Assembly (NCBI GenBank): GCA_016800925.1
Contig: JABCPU010000037.1
Span: 62,001 to 126,000, forward strand
Length of the DNA: 64,000 nucleotides
Reading direction: 5' to 3'
Source of the DNA: Suillus spraguei
Lineage: Eukaryota > Basidiomycota > Agaricomycetes > Boletales > Suillaceae
Shown here: positions 10,419 through 23,070 of the stretch, piece after piece
How positions within the stretch are numbered: the first letter of the stretch is position 1
Layout: the number at the start of each line of letters is the position of its first letter
Notes under the pieces: generated by a model
What the model was told of the DNA's origin: nothing
The model's input: the letters and a program-made list of their open reading frames with translations, nothing else
The model's database searches: none
Translations under genes and position numbers: made by a program

Positions 10419-13334
10419 ATGATCCATCTCGATCGTAACCGCAACGAAATCGATTCAGAACAAAATTCAAATCTAATCTTACAAGAGGATCATTCTGCTA
10501 CTTTCAATTGGGTCACAGACATTTCTCATAACGACGAACATCACAATTATTTCGCAAACTCTTTGTCTGACTTGAATAATAATCATCCCGAGGGTCAGAC
10601 AATCCATCCTATCCAACTTCAAACTGACGACAAGAGTTCGTCACTTTCACCTCCTCCAGAATACACATCCCCTCCTCAAATTAAACAAAACTCTCCTCAA
10701 CAAGATCCAGTACAAGAACAAGAGCGAGAAGACGAAGGAGATGGTTCTTATTCAAGACAGTTAACACCACTCACAGACCTATCAGCAGTACCAGACGGTG
10801 ACGATAGTTTCGATTTTGAAAAGAAGGATGGCAGTCCAGGAGTGGTGGAGCAAGAGCAGAGTGGTGACCTAAACAGCACACAAGACAACCAGGATAGTCG
10901 TTGGTCAGAAAATCGCACAATAAATGGTACATCATCCCCAGTCCGCTCAATACCCAGCTCTCCGACAAGACATCCAATCCCAATACCCGTCCCAGCTCCC
11001 TCTCACAGACTTGGTCCATCAGCAGGTCCTTCTCATTCAAGACGTCCATCCAGGGAAATCGTCTCAATCAGCCAACTTCCTTCACCAAACTTACCCCAAG
11101 CAAAATTATCTGATCCCTCTTCGGGCGACACAAAAGCTTCTAGGATTCTCGAAATCAACTCAGAGTTACTAAAGTCCGTTCACACTCTCTTTCTCCACCC
11201 TCAAGCTCACTTTCTTACTTTTTTAGAGTCTGTATGGAGTTTCAGACACGTGGCGTGCCACCGACTGACGCTCGCTTCTCTCAGTAAGCACAACTTCATT
11301 GTGAAAAATAACTCTCATCATTCAACCCTTTAGTTTTGCTAATCGCGTACAACTAAACTTGACCTGGCTAGGAGCAGCTGCAGATCCTAATCGATGTAAC
11401 GTATGCATATATCCCTTGTCTTCTCAATAAAATCCCTTACTCTCTTAATAGGATCCTAGACTCGTGTTGCCCGCAATGGATGCTCCTTCTCCCGTCGAAT
11501 TCATATCAATGGATCGAATACATCACCTCTATGCTGATTTACCCACCATATTCGCAAAGGAACTCGCACGGCGTCAGCTCGCTTCCGGCGCTCAATATTC
11601 TCCTACAACTTCCACCGCACTTCTCAATGGCCCATTGAAGCGCAACAGACCAGACGATATGGCAGACCTCATGAACAAAAGGCGCGACATTGGTGAGACA
11701 AAATCACACTCCATGCAACCACCCGCAATTCCATCCATATCCATATCCGGAGCTGGCCAGCGTACCAGCCCTGCATCCGCCTTCCCTCCTTCCATCCACC
11801 CAAACATGCCTGTCGCCAGCACCCCTGTCATGCCACAGAGTCCCCGTACCTCCAGTCCCATGCCACCACCATTGTCTACCCCCTCATTACCCTTCGGCGC
11901 CACTGAAGCATCAATAGCAGCAACAACACGCGCTCGCGCACGGGAAGTGCAGATTAACCAAGCACGCGAGCAACAACTCCTCCGAGCAGCCCAGATGCAA
12001 CATCAAATGCAGTCCGCGCACCAGATCTCCCCTCCCGATTCCTCCCCACGAATGCCCCAAAATCCGGGGCCGGGCGCACTGCAACATCCGCATACATCAT
12101 ATGCTCAGAACGCATCAGCCATGCAAATTCTCCAAACTCCCGGCCATCCTCTGACGACATATCTCATGTCCCAAATTCCCAACTTCACTTCTCTACCGTT
12201 ACCTCAACAGGTGCAGAAGCTCACCGATTTTCGGGTAATCATTCATGTTGTTTTTACGAACTAGCATATTAATATCTCGTACAGAATATTCTAGCCCAGA
12301 AGCAGCAACAGAATCCATCCAATCAGCAACAACGCCCACCCATGCCTGGTCAAATGCCCGGTCTAAGCCAGAACCCCTCCATGTCGCCCATGCCCAATGC
12401 TCCCATGCAGAGCAGTGGTCCAAGCCCCGTATCTCCCCTAGGCCAACAATCACCAGTTTCATCCCAACCCCAACAGCAAATGAGCGCCCAATCTCAACAA
12501 ACCGGCATGTATCCATTCAGCAATCAAGGTCACAACGCACCCAGCGTAGATCCCCGCATAGCAGCCTCCAATTTCACACAACAAATGCCCAGCAACATGA
12601 GCGCCATGAACCTCAACCAGCAACGGCAGCTCATGCTCATGCAGCAAATGCGGAATTCAGGCGGGAACATGAATACTCCGAACCTCATGAACCCGCAACA
12701 GGCGTTTGCGATGCAACAACAGCAACAGCAACGGGGGATGCCCCAGGGTGGTCCGTCCCAAGGTGGCTCACCCATGTCCGCCCCCACAAACGATACCTTC
12801 CCTACATTGCGCTCGAATTCAACGATTCCTGGAATTGCAAGGAGCGGGCGGTCGCCTTCTGAGAGCGTGCATTCGCCCATGACGCCTCGCGCCCAGTCGA
12901 GGCTTTCGTCACAGCCTCCTATGCAGGGTGAAGATTTCCAGAGGCCAATGACACAGCAGGCACAGCCGGGCATGATGGGGACGCAGCAAAATGCTGGCTC
13001 GTTCCATCCACAAATGCAGTATCATCAGCATCAGTGGCCGAATGGTCAGCAGCAGCAGCAACACCAGCAGCAGCAACAACAACAGCAACAACTGTCGCTC
13101 GGCGGGCAAATGAACGGGTTTGGGATGAACCCCCAGGGAGGAGCGGTAAACAGCCCCTACGGCGGCTCCATCTCGCCATCCGGAGGACCTAACTGGCAAC
13201 AGCAAAGCATGAATGGATATTACCCTCAAACCAACCAACGACCCCCGAATGTCACCATGCAACAAAACATCAGCCCCATAGGAGGAGACACGAGCGCAGG
13301 AGAATACGACATATTTAATTGGAATGGTCCATGA
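10419..13334 (+). CDS. Gln/Met-rich protein with SS18/SSXT-like (SNH) domain; putative SWI/SNF-type cofactor
   Basis: Five exons (10419-11173, 11227-11283, 11334-11400, 11452-12234, 12285-13334) give 903 residues. Residues 1-240 are acidic and Ser/Pro-rich. Residues about 240-293 (ILEINSELLKVCMEFQTRG, then NLTWLGAAADPNR) align with the SNH domain of human SS18/SSXT and plant AN3/GIF proteins (LDEN..LIQCIM..Q.KG, then NLVYLATIADSN). SNH is the domain through which SS18 joins BAF-type SWI/SNF complexes. The rest is low complexity: Pro-rich, then Met/Gln/Asn-rich with poly-Gln tracts near 12715 and 13045, matching the QPGY-like composition of SS18. The role as a chromatin-remodelling or transcription cofactor is inferred. 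The alternative is an unrelated basidiomycete Gln-rich regulator. Confidence 0.72.
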
Positions 13335-13771
13335 AGGTGTTCTGTTCTGTGTCCTGACGCTGATTATCACCTCGGTATTATCTTATTATTTGTCTTCGCG
13401 GTTCCCTCATAGGCTGTTTTCGAGTGCTCTACCTTTTTACTTTTAACCCCCAGCACACACGACGCGATGTTACCATACTTTTTTTTTCGGTCTTATAGTT
13501 TTTTCACTACCTCCCTGCTCTGCACGTATCTGTATTTTGTAGAAGGCTTTTTTTCTATGAATTTTGACCTGATGAATCTGGGGCAGGGCTGTTATTTTCT
13601 TGTTGGACGGTGTTGCTAGTATTAATTTATAGGGGAATGCTATGTCGTGCCAGTGTGCCTGACAAGTCCAAGTATAAGCTTCCGCATACCCATGGCCGAC
13701 ACAGGTCACTTGACCGCCAGATTCACTGCGCTACATAAGCCAGGGCCCACAATTTCCACCTCCTGCACGCG

Positions 13772-14889
13772 ATGGTGTTCACCAGGCTCTCCTCACAAGA
13801 GAAAGATGCCTTCTTCTCGCTTCTAGACGAGTCCGCACCATCTCTCCTTCAGTCGTCCCTCATATACGCACTGACCATACTTCATTCATCGCTCGCAGGT
13901 ACTTCCAGTCCCGCCCCGAGATCCTCGCCAACATCAACACAAGCACCAGCAACGCCCAAGATCCATCTGCAGCCGCTGCCTCAGCCGTTCACCGCGCTCT
14001 TGCCAATAACCCAGAAGTCACCTCCAAGATCGTCTCCGCCGGAGTGACGCACGGACTCGCAAAGTCCAATAACCCATATGCATCCACCGTACGTCTCTTC
14101 GCTGTGCCGTATCAAAATAATGACTTTGTGGGCGCTAACGATATCAATCCCCAAACTCATCGATTAGATAGCTAGTAATCCACATGTGAGCAATTCTGTG
14201 GGAAGAGTAGCAGCGGCTTCGCTCGCATTCAGCGGTGGCTCAAGTAACGCTTCGAACGCTTCACTCGCACCAGCTCCTTCCCTCCCTTCACGTGCCTTCA
14301 GCGCATCCATACCAGGGTCCGAAATTGATAAACTAGTCACGAAAAAGGTTTTGTGCCCTTGTGTTTTCTTCTTGATCATGCCTTGCATTGACGCTTTTCA
14401 CTTAGTCGAGCGTCTTGGGCGCATTCAGGAAATCACCCGTAGCGAGCGTGGTAGCTATACCCCCTGCATTCCAAGCCCCATCGTCGTCATCATTCGGCCC
14501 ACCTCCTCGGCGCACGACATCGGAGACGAACGCTGGTGAGCCTCCCACTGCTAGTCCCCACCACCCATCATCCCGCGGCGTGCAGTCGAACTGGAACCTG
14601 AGGAACCACAAGGAGAGTGGGCAGAGGTGCTGTATGATTATAGTAGCGAAGTATGGTGCATTCACTTACTATCCACTCGAACTGAGTTATCTCCCTGTAG
14701 GATCCTGGTGATTTGGAAGTTCAATCTGGCTCTCGTGTGCTTGTCACTGCAAAGTCTTCTGATGACTGGTGGGTCCCTTGGATTTTGGATGTTGCGCATT
14801 CCACTGACTTTTTATCTAGGTGGACGGGTCAGGTAGAGGGACAAGGGAAGGAGGGATTGTTCCCTGCCTCATATGTGAAACTATTGTAA
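13772..14889 (+). CDS. C-terminal SH3-domain adaptor protein
   Basis: Seven exons (13772-13830, 13899-14088, 14168-14347, 14406-14535, 14586-14650, 14701-14768, 14820-14889) give 253 residues with all phases matching. Residues about 1-185 are Ala/Ser/Pro-rich and begin MVFTRLSSQEKDAFFSLLDE. Residues about 198-253 form a complete SH3 domain: ALYDY-type box (VLYDYSSEDPGDL), the double tryptophan (DDWWTGQ), the PASY motif (LFPASYVKLL), ending at the stop. SH3 domains bind Pro-rich partners. The overall layout resembles small actin-patch SH3 adaptors of the Lsb type, but no specific ortholog is claimed. It converges on the cyclin gene 484 bases downstream. Confidence 0.88.
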
Positions 14890-15372
14890 TCTTTATTGGA
14901 CTTCGATGCGTATCACTATCGTTTCAAATGTAATGCGGCAAATGAGTGCAATAGACCTTCCGATGGATCTATCGATCCTGGTAAAATTCTGGGACAGCAT
15001 GCCATCACTGGTCGTCTTAAATATCATAATCAGCTACTCGCGCAATCTTCGAGTCATCAGTGAAATCATAGTATATATTTGTGTGCACATCCACTAAACT
15101 ACAAGTAATCGATGAGCGGTATGGTTATCTGACGCATACAGAACGAGAGTGGGAATAGAACTACAATGGTGTCCGACGTCCATGTCACTGAGATGAAGGA
15201 TGCGTCCGGGGAATGATGTTAAGATGAAAAACGAGCCCGAGGGGTGGGTAACGTGATGTCCAGAGTGCGATAGGTGATAGTAATGTGCCATGAAAAAACG
15301 TGAAGATCGATGCAGACATGAGGGGTGGTTAAATGATGTATGAAAACACGTCCGTCACCAGCCGGTCGAGAC

Positions 15373-16941
15373 TCAAACGTCAAGTAGATTCTGATTGGCC
15401 GTCGCTCGGAAGATCGCAGACCTCGAGTGTACCAGTCTATGGAACGCACTAGCCCCATGACCAGGGGGATGGCGTTCTGCAGGCTCCACAATGCTCACCA
15501 CAGGAAGACCCACCGACCCCTTGCCAGAGAGGTCATATGTCGGCTTCTCTTTCTCCTGACCCTTGATCGCTGCGCTCCACATGCGGCTAAGGAATCCGTT
15601 GGAAGACATGCTAACGCTTGCTTTCAGACGGGAAGCAGGGACACCGGATCCGCCAGCGGAGTCAGCATCGGATTGATTCCGATTGTCGCTCGACATGCCG
15701 TATACGTAGGAGCTCGCTCGCTTACCGGGAACGGTAGCACGGTTGACAACTCTGATCGTGGATGTCTCCAAAGGCGCGGACGGGTTTTTGGGAGAGGGAG
15801 AGTCACCCGCTCGGACGGTCGTTATAGATCGGACTGAGCCTGCTTCGGATACCTTTCGCCCTTCTCTGTGCGCCTGAGGCGGGATATCACCCAAGACAAA
15901 CGGTTTCCTTGCGACGCTTGGCTTCTCGTACGTCTCTTGCTCATCGTCGGATACGCTGCTAGCTGAATCAGACGAAGACCCAGAGTCCTCTATTAACGAC
16001 TCCATCTCGGAATCAGTTGCATTTGAGCTGTCGCAACTATGCACACTCGATATCGGTGATACGATGCAAGAAGAACGACTCTGGTTACCTCCAAGACGGC
16101 TATTCGAAAGACGTCTTGCAATCCCGCGGACTGTGGACACAATAGAGGACCCAATAGGAGTTGGAGGCAGAACTTCGCTAGGTGGAGTTGGTAGCTGTGC
16201 CTGGGCGCGGGCTTTTCCTGCTTTGGAAACTCGCTCGACCGCCGCTGTACGCGTTTCCTGCTGCTGGGGAGTTAGCGGGCAGACAATGCGCGTGGTCATG
16301 AAAGGCGCAAAGTGGATGCACGCTTCGTGCTCGTCGAAGCGGAGGTCGTATCCCAGTATGTATAGAAGCTGTTCCTCCATCAGGTTCACCTCTGGGAGGT
16401 CAAAGTGTTCGGCGTATGACGCCCAATGTGTGTTTTTGGGAGATGAGTCGTTGAGGTACTTGGCTGCTACGATCAGCGTCGCCAGGAAGACGCGGTGCCG
16501 GGTGCATGGCCGACCTAAATTAAATGTGGTTAGATATTGGATAGAGTACATTCCATGCTACGTACCCTTCGTCATGGCAGGCACCTTGACACGCACGCGG
16601 TGCAAGTAAATGAGGGTGGTGAGTAGTGTGGGCACCTGAACGTTCGACTTGGTCACCAAGCGAATGATAAAGCTCATAAGACTCGGCAATCTTGGTACCA
16701 CTGGTGCGGGAGGGGCAATGTCTTGTGTCTCAGAGAAGGGGGCCTTGATTGGTGTCGTAGGGGGTGTTGGGAGGGCACTGGGAGCAGGGAGTTGCTCGTT
16801 GATCATGATCGCCCGCGACGCCTGATGGGCAATGTAAGAGATCATCTCCATTGAGACAGGCCTACGCATGAGTTCTACAAGGTATGGATTATGAAGGGAC
16901 CTTGGTAGGAGGGACGCTGGGTGACGACGGTCAAAGGACAT
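15373..16941 (-). CDS. Pcl-type cyclin (partner of a Pho85-like kinase)
   Basis: Two exons (16941-16566 and 16514-15373) give 505 residues. The cyclin fold spans about residues 35-190: MEMISYIAHQASRAIMIN, the helix LPSLMSFIIRLVTKSNVQVP, the tract LLTTLIYLHRVRVKVPAM, then RHRVFLATLIVAAKYLNDSS and the MEEQLLYILGYDLRF helix. These are hallmarks of Pcl1/Pcl2-like cyclins. The remaining ~300 residues are Ser-rich and low in structure, and probably carry phosphorylation and turnover sites. The start MSFDRRHPASLLPRSLHNPYL was chosen because the upstream in-frame codons lack family similarity. A role in G1/S or polarity control follows from the family. Confidence 0.9.
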
Positions 16942-17519
16942 TTCTGAAGGGAGTGGACGTAATAGAGATTGTTGTGTTGTGCCCGGCGGGGGGCAGATGA
17001 AAGAAAAGAAAAGACAAGGAGTAAGGTTCCCGCGGGGCGAGCTTATGAGGGGCGGAATCTGGCGTGAATACCTGTCACAAATAACAAACAGCGCGACGCG
17101 CGCCGAGATCACGAGACCAAAATCAATGTGGTGTTAATAACGCCGGAACCAGCGACGAAGACGTTACAGTTAGCACGGGCAGTGAGTGGAGCAGAGCACG
17201 GAACAGAGGAGGACCATATTCAAGACTCTGACCTTTATAAACCTGATGATAATTATGAACAAGACCGCCAGACTGACTCGGAGCAGCTGCAAAATTGAGC
17301 ACTTTGCCACTAGTGGTTTTGTCAGTATCATTGTCAACTCTATAGTATGTAGATTGTTCGTTTCAACATCATATTGATGCTGATGAAAAAAATGTTGACG
17401 CGGACACTGTTCTCGAGTCAGCTGAACGTTCGACTGTACCGTATTGAGAGTAGGCGTCACGGATCAAAAGTGACATCTTGTGGATCGCGTGCTGTGCTAG
17501 CGTGTTTCTTCCTTTCCTC
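16942..17519. other. Divergent intergenic region (cyclin / sugar transporter)
   Basis: About 580 bases between two divergent start codons. It must contain both promoters. A cgcgacgcgcgcc block (about 17090-17103) is GC-rich and palindrome-like. The half nearer the transporter is AT-rich. No reading frame in it resembles a protein family. Confidence 0.45.
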
Positions 17520-18758
17520 ATGTTGTCATTTTCAGACTGGGTCACCACTCTTTCATTAGTGTTCGGAGGCTGCTGCAGGCGAGTGAACTTGTACTAGATT
17601 TCATTGTGATGCTAATTCGGGAACGCGGCTCAGTAACGCCATCACCCTAGAGCACATCACATCTCGATACCCAAACGCAGGCGTCTTGATCACATTTTTC
17701 CAGTTCCTCATTGTTTCATTATATGGACTACCTAAGCAATTTACATTCAACGACCCGCCAGAATCCAAACATGCAGCAAATGGACCAAATGGCGCTGTGT
17801 CTACTCCTACAACATCGCGTAGGAGATGGATTCCACGACTGAAGAATCGGAAGATACCTCTCCTCCCTTACTTTATTCAGGTCGCATTATTCTTCGTGCT
17901 ATCGACTCTGAACAATGCTGCTTTTGCATACCACATCCCTATGACGGTGCACATTGTGTGTCGTAGCGGTGGCATGATCATAAACATGATTCTGGGATGG
18001 ATGTTTACGAAGAAGAGGTTGGTGTTTCGCTGAAGCATTTCCAACGTGTTTGCTCATTTCAGAAAAGATATACCATGCAACAAGTGGCTTCCGTCCTCGT
18101 CGTCACAGCTGGCATCATAATGACCACGCTCTCTGCCTCAAAACCTAAATCCACTGCTGCCGAAGTAAATACACGTGATACCTCACTCTACGCATTGGGC
18201 ATCTCCCTCCTTGGCCTTGCCCTCGTTCTCTCAGGTTTCCTGGGACTCATGCAGGACTGGGTCTTCGCACGATACGTCGCACCCGCTCAAGCTCAAGCTG
18301 CTTCCGACCCTGCGGAACAATCTTCATGGCAGGAACATATGTTCTATCTTCACACTCTCGCTCTCCCCCTTTTCTACTTCTCCAGAGATAACATATCTAC
18401 GGAGCTCACGCGTATGAGTTCTAGCCCACCTGTTCTCCTTTCCCTGCCGCAGTCTGGGCCTCTTGCACCATACGGTGCAGGCCTCATCGTGCCCTCAATA
18501 TTTGTCTACCTCCTATTGAACACGTGTACGCAGCTCGTATGTGTCATAGGAGTCAACAGGCTCACTGGGCGCGTATCTTCACTGACCGTGACCCTCATTC
18601 TTACCGTGCGCAAGGCCATCTCATTATTGCTGAGCGTCGCAGTCTATGGAGGACAGGGAAACATGGAAATGTGGGCCGGTGCGGGATTGGTCTTTATTGG
18701 GACTATCGGGTATTCGACTGGAAGCAAGTCGAAAGACCAAAAGGAGAAGAAAGATTAG
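17520..18758 (+). CDS. UAA-family nucleotide-sugar transporter (Yea4/SLC35B4-like)
   Basis: This is a Golgi/ER antiporter of the UDP-GlcNAc/UDP-xylose type. Three exons (17520-17578, 17634-18017, 18068-18758) give 377 residues with about ten membrane helices. Key blocks: MLSFSDWVTTLSLVFGGCCSNA, the RYPNAGVLITFFQF region, NNAAFAYHIPMTVHIVCRSG, the GWMFTKKRY turn and VTLILTVRKAISLLLSVAVYG, ending with a lysine-rich tail (KSKDQKEKKD) that may act as an ER-retrieval signal. The first intron (17579-17633) has a GC donor (AG|GCGAGT) and splits the serine codon of GGCCSNA. The exact substrate cannot be read from the sequence. Confidence 0.9.
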
Positions 18759-19604
18759 CAGGGGCATCGCATCACTATATAGATGCGCTGTAACGAGCAT
18801 CTTGTATATAGGCTACATATACCAATACCAGTTAACTCATACCATGTATTCATTCGATTGTTCTTTGTTATGATCAAGCAATAGCTATTAGTACTGTCTG
18901 TAATTCTGCATGACCCGTGACCTTGTCATCTAAATAGTGTTTTACTTATTTTTAAAAAACATTTGGTCATTGTGTGCTCAGAGCAGAGCTGACCCGAAGG
19001 GACCCACAGTATAGTACTATACAGTTGTAATTAATAATTATGACATCGTCTGTGCTTCAGTGTCCATGTCATAGCTCGCCGTGACTCTCGTCAACCCTCA
19101 GGCCTCAGGCCTCAGCGCTCAGCTGCAACGCCCTGCACTTCCATCCGCTCCTTTCCGAGTCGATCCCTGATCCAGTCGCTAAAGGATTCCTTTCAATTCT
19201 CACATTTTTCTTTACCTCGTCCAACTCGCGCAAGGCCTTGTCGAGTAACCTGAAATATCCTTGGAGTTCCTCCGCTTTCCGGAGCACGATCATCGAAGTC
19301 ACCCAGCACTTCTCCTAGGCTGTCACATGTTACTGGTCAGGTGCTGAAACCTTGTCAGCATTATGACACTAGATCTCCTGGAGTTATGTCAGTCTGGGAT
19401 GAGACTATCGTGTACTTGTGATTGCTGAATCGCACTGATTGCCAAGATTCAGTGATCGCAAGTACAGATTAGACGACTGTAAGTACAATAGTCAGAGGTA
19501 GTGGATTCCACTCGAGCACTTGGCTAATAGTAAATAATGTTTAGTAGGTTAGGAGACTCGACTTACGATGGAGCTTGAAAGTAGTCTGGCTGATCTATCG
19601 TATA
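18759..19604. other. Intergenic region without recognised gene
   Basis: AT-rich sequence downstream of the transporter. The tandem ggcctcaggcctcag near 19101 and a short minus-strand frame at 19302-19105 (about 65 codons with a charged helix-like stretch) are the only features. Neither supports a gene call. Confidence 0.4.
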
Positions 19605-19606
19605 TA

Positions 19607-20294
19607 CTATCTTTGGCCCAGAGTTGCAGATGTTTCGATCAGTTTTTTATGACACAACAACTACATAACATTAAAATAAGAAAACAACAGGAGCACGTAG
19701 AAATTAGTACAGACTCTAATGCTATGTAAAAAAAGTAAGGAAATATGTCAAGGCCATGTTGCCAGAGAGAGGCCGGTGCAAAACAGTGCTTGAACACAGT
19801 TTTGCAAAAATTCTCACCCACATAAAAGCCATCGTGTCACACTATGTCACATTGCCGTTTTAAGTCTCCGACAATTTGCAACGAAACTGGGTCAAGAATC
19901 CCATTTGTAACTCCGAACACAAGCTCACACCTCCTGTTACGCTATGGATATCGATAGTACAACACTTATATCTCTCAACATAACTCAGTGCTCGTGTCAG
20001 AAAAAATTAGAGTAGTTTTATAAGGTAGTAGGAAATTATCATTAAATTTTACGATTTTTTTGCTGCATGTAATAGCCTCCTTTCGATGGATTGGCGTGGA
20101 AAGTGCATATGCTGAACAGTATTTTGCTGCCGCAAGCACTTCCAGTCCATTTTTCATGGAATCAAAAATACATACAGCAAGCTATGTACTAACCATACTC
20201 TAGAATCATTGTGTGAATGAAATGAGTGGAAAATGAGTGTGCTACGTTGTAATTTGCAACTCCGGGCCATTTTGCAACTCTGGGCCAAAGATAG
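19607..20294. mobile_element. 688-bp MITE-like DNA transposon with 22-bp TIRs and TA flanks
   Basis: The left end at 19607 (ctatctttggcccagagttg) recurs exactly inverted at the right end, up to 20294. Each side is flanked directly by TA (19605-19606 and 20295-20296), the target duplication of Tc1/mariner/pogo-type elements. The right end carries a second degenerate copy of the TIR core (ttgcaactccgggcca, about 20253-20268) just inside. Two minus-strand frames inside (19821-19639 and 20157-19975) show no DDE motifs. It is a non-autonomous element with the donor family unidentified. Confidence 0.75.
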
Positions 20295-20345
20295 TAGAGG
20301 TTTGTAGTGTAGTGCGAAGTTGTATTCCACTTCCTAATCTAGTGA

Positions 20346-20642
20346 TCAAATTAAATCGGAGACGAGTGTTTTTCTATCTAAGCCAGGCTTAGCGTAGTAA
20401 CGTACCGCTTCAAGCTTCAAGCTGCAAGTGTGTCCTCTGAAACAAGCTCTCCTGTCTTCATATCCCAGATCCTGACTGCGGATACGTAGACAGGAGTCGG
20501 CTTGTTCCATCGCAAACATAGTCCTGTCTGATGAGTAGGACTGCCCACACTTGTCAATCTCGATTGGACCGAGAATAGGGTGATCGGTCTCTTCGTCCTC
20601 CACATCCCACTGTCTTGTAGTCCCATCGTCAGATCCGCTCAC
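20346..20642 (-). pseudogene. WD40-repeat fragment
   Basis: The frame reads SGSDDGTTRQWDVEDEETDH, a WD40 blade end (SGS.DGT...WD) typical of fungal NACHT-WD40 proteins. An overlapping frame adds a further blade-like stretch (RIWDMKTGELV). The frames conflict, no start or neighbouring blades remain, and the piece lies next to a transposon. It is a relic of a WD40 gene. Confidence 0.55.
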
Positions 20643-21023
20643 AATTCGATAACCATCTCGACTCCAATGGACAGATCACACCGCCTGTGCGTGTCCCATC
20701 CATTTCCCTATGACTTTGCCATTATCAACCATAGCTTGGTGTGTACTTCAAATTTCTGGCAGGGCTTTATCGTTGATGTCTTTCACCTCCAGGCGATCAT
20801 AATCAACTATCGGGCACATCGCCGTCTCAGCTTTCATCTAACAAATTTCAAAGAATCACTGACGACGATCTCTCTCAGCATGCATCGACGTCTTGACACC
20901 AAATCACGATGAGCATTTATTTATTCAGACTTGGAGTACACTGAAAGTTTGAAAATATGTACAGAGGCATTCTAACTTGACACGTATTGATTCTAATCCA
21001 GTCCTTTCCTTCCGACCACAGGG

Positions 21024-23070
21024 TCAATTATTTTCCATGGTCGAGAAACCAACATCTACGCTTGCTCTCATGCGATCACCGTAACGAATCGTCAAGAAAA
21101 CGATACTAAAAAAGAAAATTGAAGCAATTCTATGTCAGTATCCCAGATCTTGTAGTGAAAAATGATCCCTACCCTTGTCCAATGACCGCAAGGACAGCCG
21201 CGATGGTGTCCGTCCACGCAACATCCAGGTGCTCGATCGATCGAATGATAAGAGTAGTCGCAGCAGATACTATTAGTAACCTGCCCGCCCTGAAGTAAAG
21301 TTCAACTTTGATAGTCACGCAATATCATGGAAACTGACGAGCAAGCAGCTATGACCTCCACGCTGCGAGAATGCACTACGTCCACATTGTAAGAACCGAT
21401 GGGATTCAACACGAAGTTGACCTATTTAAGAGTCAGTGAAATGCTTCATGTATAACGAGAAAGGATCTAGCTAAGAGAACTTACCCCCATTCCATTTGTG
21501 AAAAGGCACAATAGATTCAATGCAAGGCCGATTGGCCCCCCAACATACGTCGTGAGCAGCCCGGACGCTATCATGGACAACGGGACCAAGCACAGCCCTC
21601 CGACCCATGTCGCTTTCAAGCGGTCTTCGGGATACCACACTCCTTTGCGCTTCTTCAGCCATCTTCTGACTACAATGTCTGACAGGCGCCCAGTGAACGG
21701 CGCCCCAACTGTTAAAGGATGCGTGAGTGAATTGCGATTACTACGCACTTCACTTACGGAAGTTTCCCAGTCCATTTGGGAGGAAACATGCTCCAATGAT
21801 GGCCTCATTCGTGATTCCATACCGGACGCCCTACATCGCGATCAGGATGCGAGATGGAAGACGATTTCCGGCTTACAATTGTATACGCCAGTGGTACAAG
21901 GAGAACTGCATTGCTTGATGTGAGAAAGCGCTACGCAGCCAGATTTGACGCACCAAAATCACTGATAAGCACTAGGCTCGATGCAAACATCTACATTCCA
22001 CGCATATTTGAATTTAATTAGTGGCGTACGCAGTAAATGCACTTACGGCCGCAAATAGATTCGGACTCCGAAGCAACCAGAGACTGCTCACAGGATTAAC
22101 CCATGTGATATGGATCCATCTCCTATGGTTTACTTTATCAATACCCAATGTACCGGGATGGCTTGTCTCAGGAAATGAAATGTATAGGAGAAGCATCTCG
22201 AGCAAGCTCCATGCACCAATGGAATAATGCAGATTGCGCCAGGACCAATACTGCGACGCAGCACCTGTTCAAATACATCGCTAGCAGCTAGACTTGGGAT
22301 GCATAACATCCAGAATATGTTTACCTCCAATAAACGGGGCAATAGCGAGCCCCAAAAGTGTGGCCTGGGACAGTTATGTCAGTACTAAACCAATAAAATA
22401 ATTCAAACATGATTTCTCACACCAAAGAATACGCCACCAGCAGCCCCCCTCTCCTCCAATTTATAAATATCGCCAATAACACCGGCACCCAAGGATATAC
22501 CCCCAGCGCTTCCAAAGGTCTGCACGAATCGCCAGAATAACAGACTGTGCAATGAAGTCGATAGTGCGACACCACAGCTCCCAACACATAGAAATGGCAT
22601 CCCCCACAAATAGATCAATCGGCGTCCATCTGCGAGACCGTTATTAAGACTTCAAACACGCATGAGCAAGCTATAAATGTACGCACAGAAGGATGAATAA
22701 GCAGCCCAAACCAAGGCTCCGACGGCACTTGCCAATATTGATAGACTAACGGTTAAGCTGGGAAAATTACTCGATCGCTAGACATCAGATCTGAGCGTAC
22801 AACACGCACCTGACATCAGCATGGGTCGAGTTGAGATCTTTAGCGATCTGAGGGATGGAAGGTACGAATGTCGCTGAAACAAACGCTGATCGACGCTCGT
22901 TAGCATCGCTTTCGCGTCAGCAGTGTATTTTTGACTCCAAGTACTTACTAGGCAAAAATCCCGGAAGAGAAATGAGAAACAATATCCACCTCTTCTGATC
23001 TGGTGTGAATCTTTTATAAATAAGTTCATGGGGTGTGGTAGCCAGGAGAGGGCTTTCTTCTGAAACCATT
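21024..23070 (-). CDS. MFS transporter, DHA1 drug:H+ antiporter type
   Basis: A major facilitator with about 12 helices, built from about 13 short exons (start ATG 23070, stop ending 21024), roughly 470 residues. The N terminus MVSEESPLLATTPHELIYKR is followed by TFVPSIPQIAKDL, the signature-like YGRRLIYLWGMP loop, LLFWRFVQTFGSAGGISLGA, GVIGDIYKLEERGAA, RYGITNEAIIGACFLPNG, GAPFTGRLSDIVVRRWLKKR (the second loop motif), NPIGSYNVDVVHSRSVE, and a short C terminus. All joints but one have good GT-AG signals. The exon around 21915-21975 is the least certain. No stop codon interrupts the model. The substrate is unknown; relatives export organic cations, polyamines or drugs. Confidence 0.82.

Noticed and set aside
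12909..13370. Minus-strand frame with poly-Leu
   Set aside because: It is the antisense shadow of the CAG-rich poly-Gln part of the SS18-like gene.
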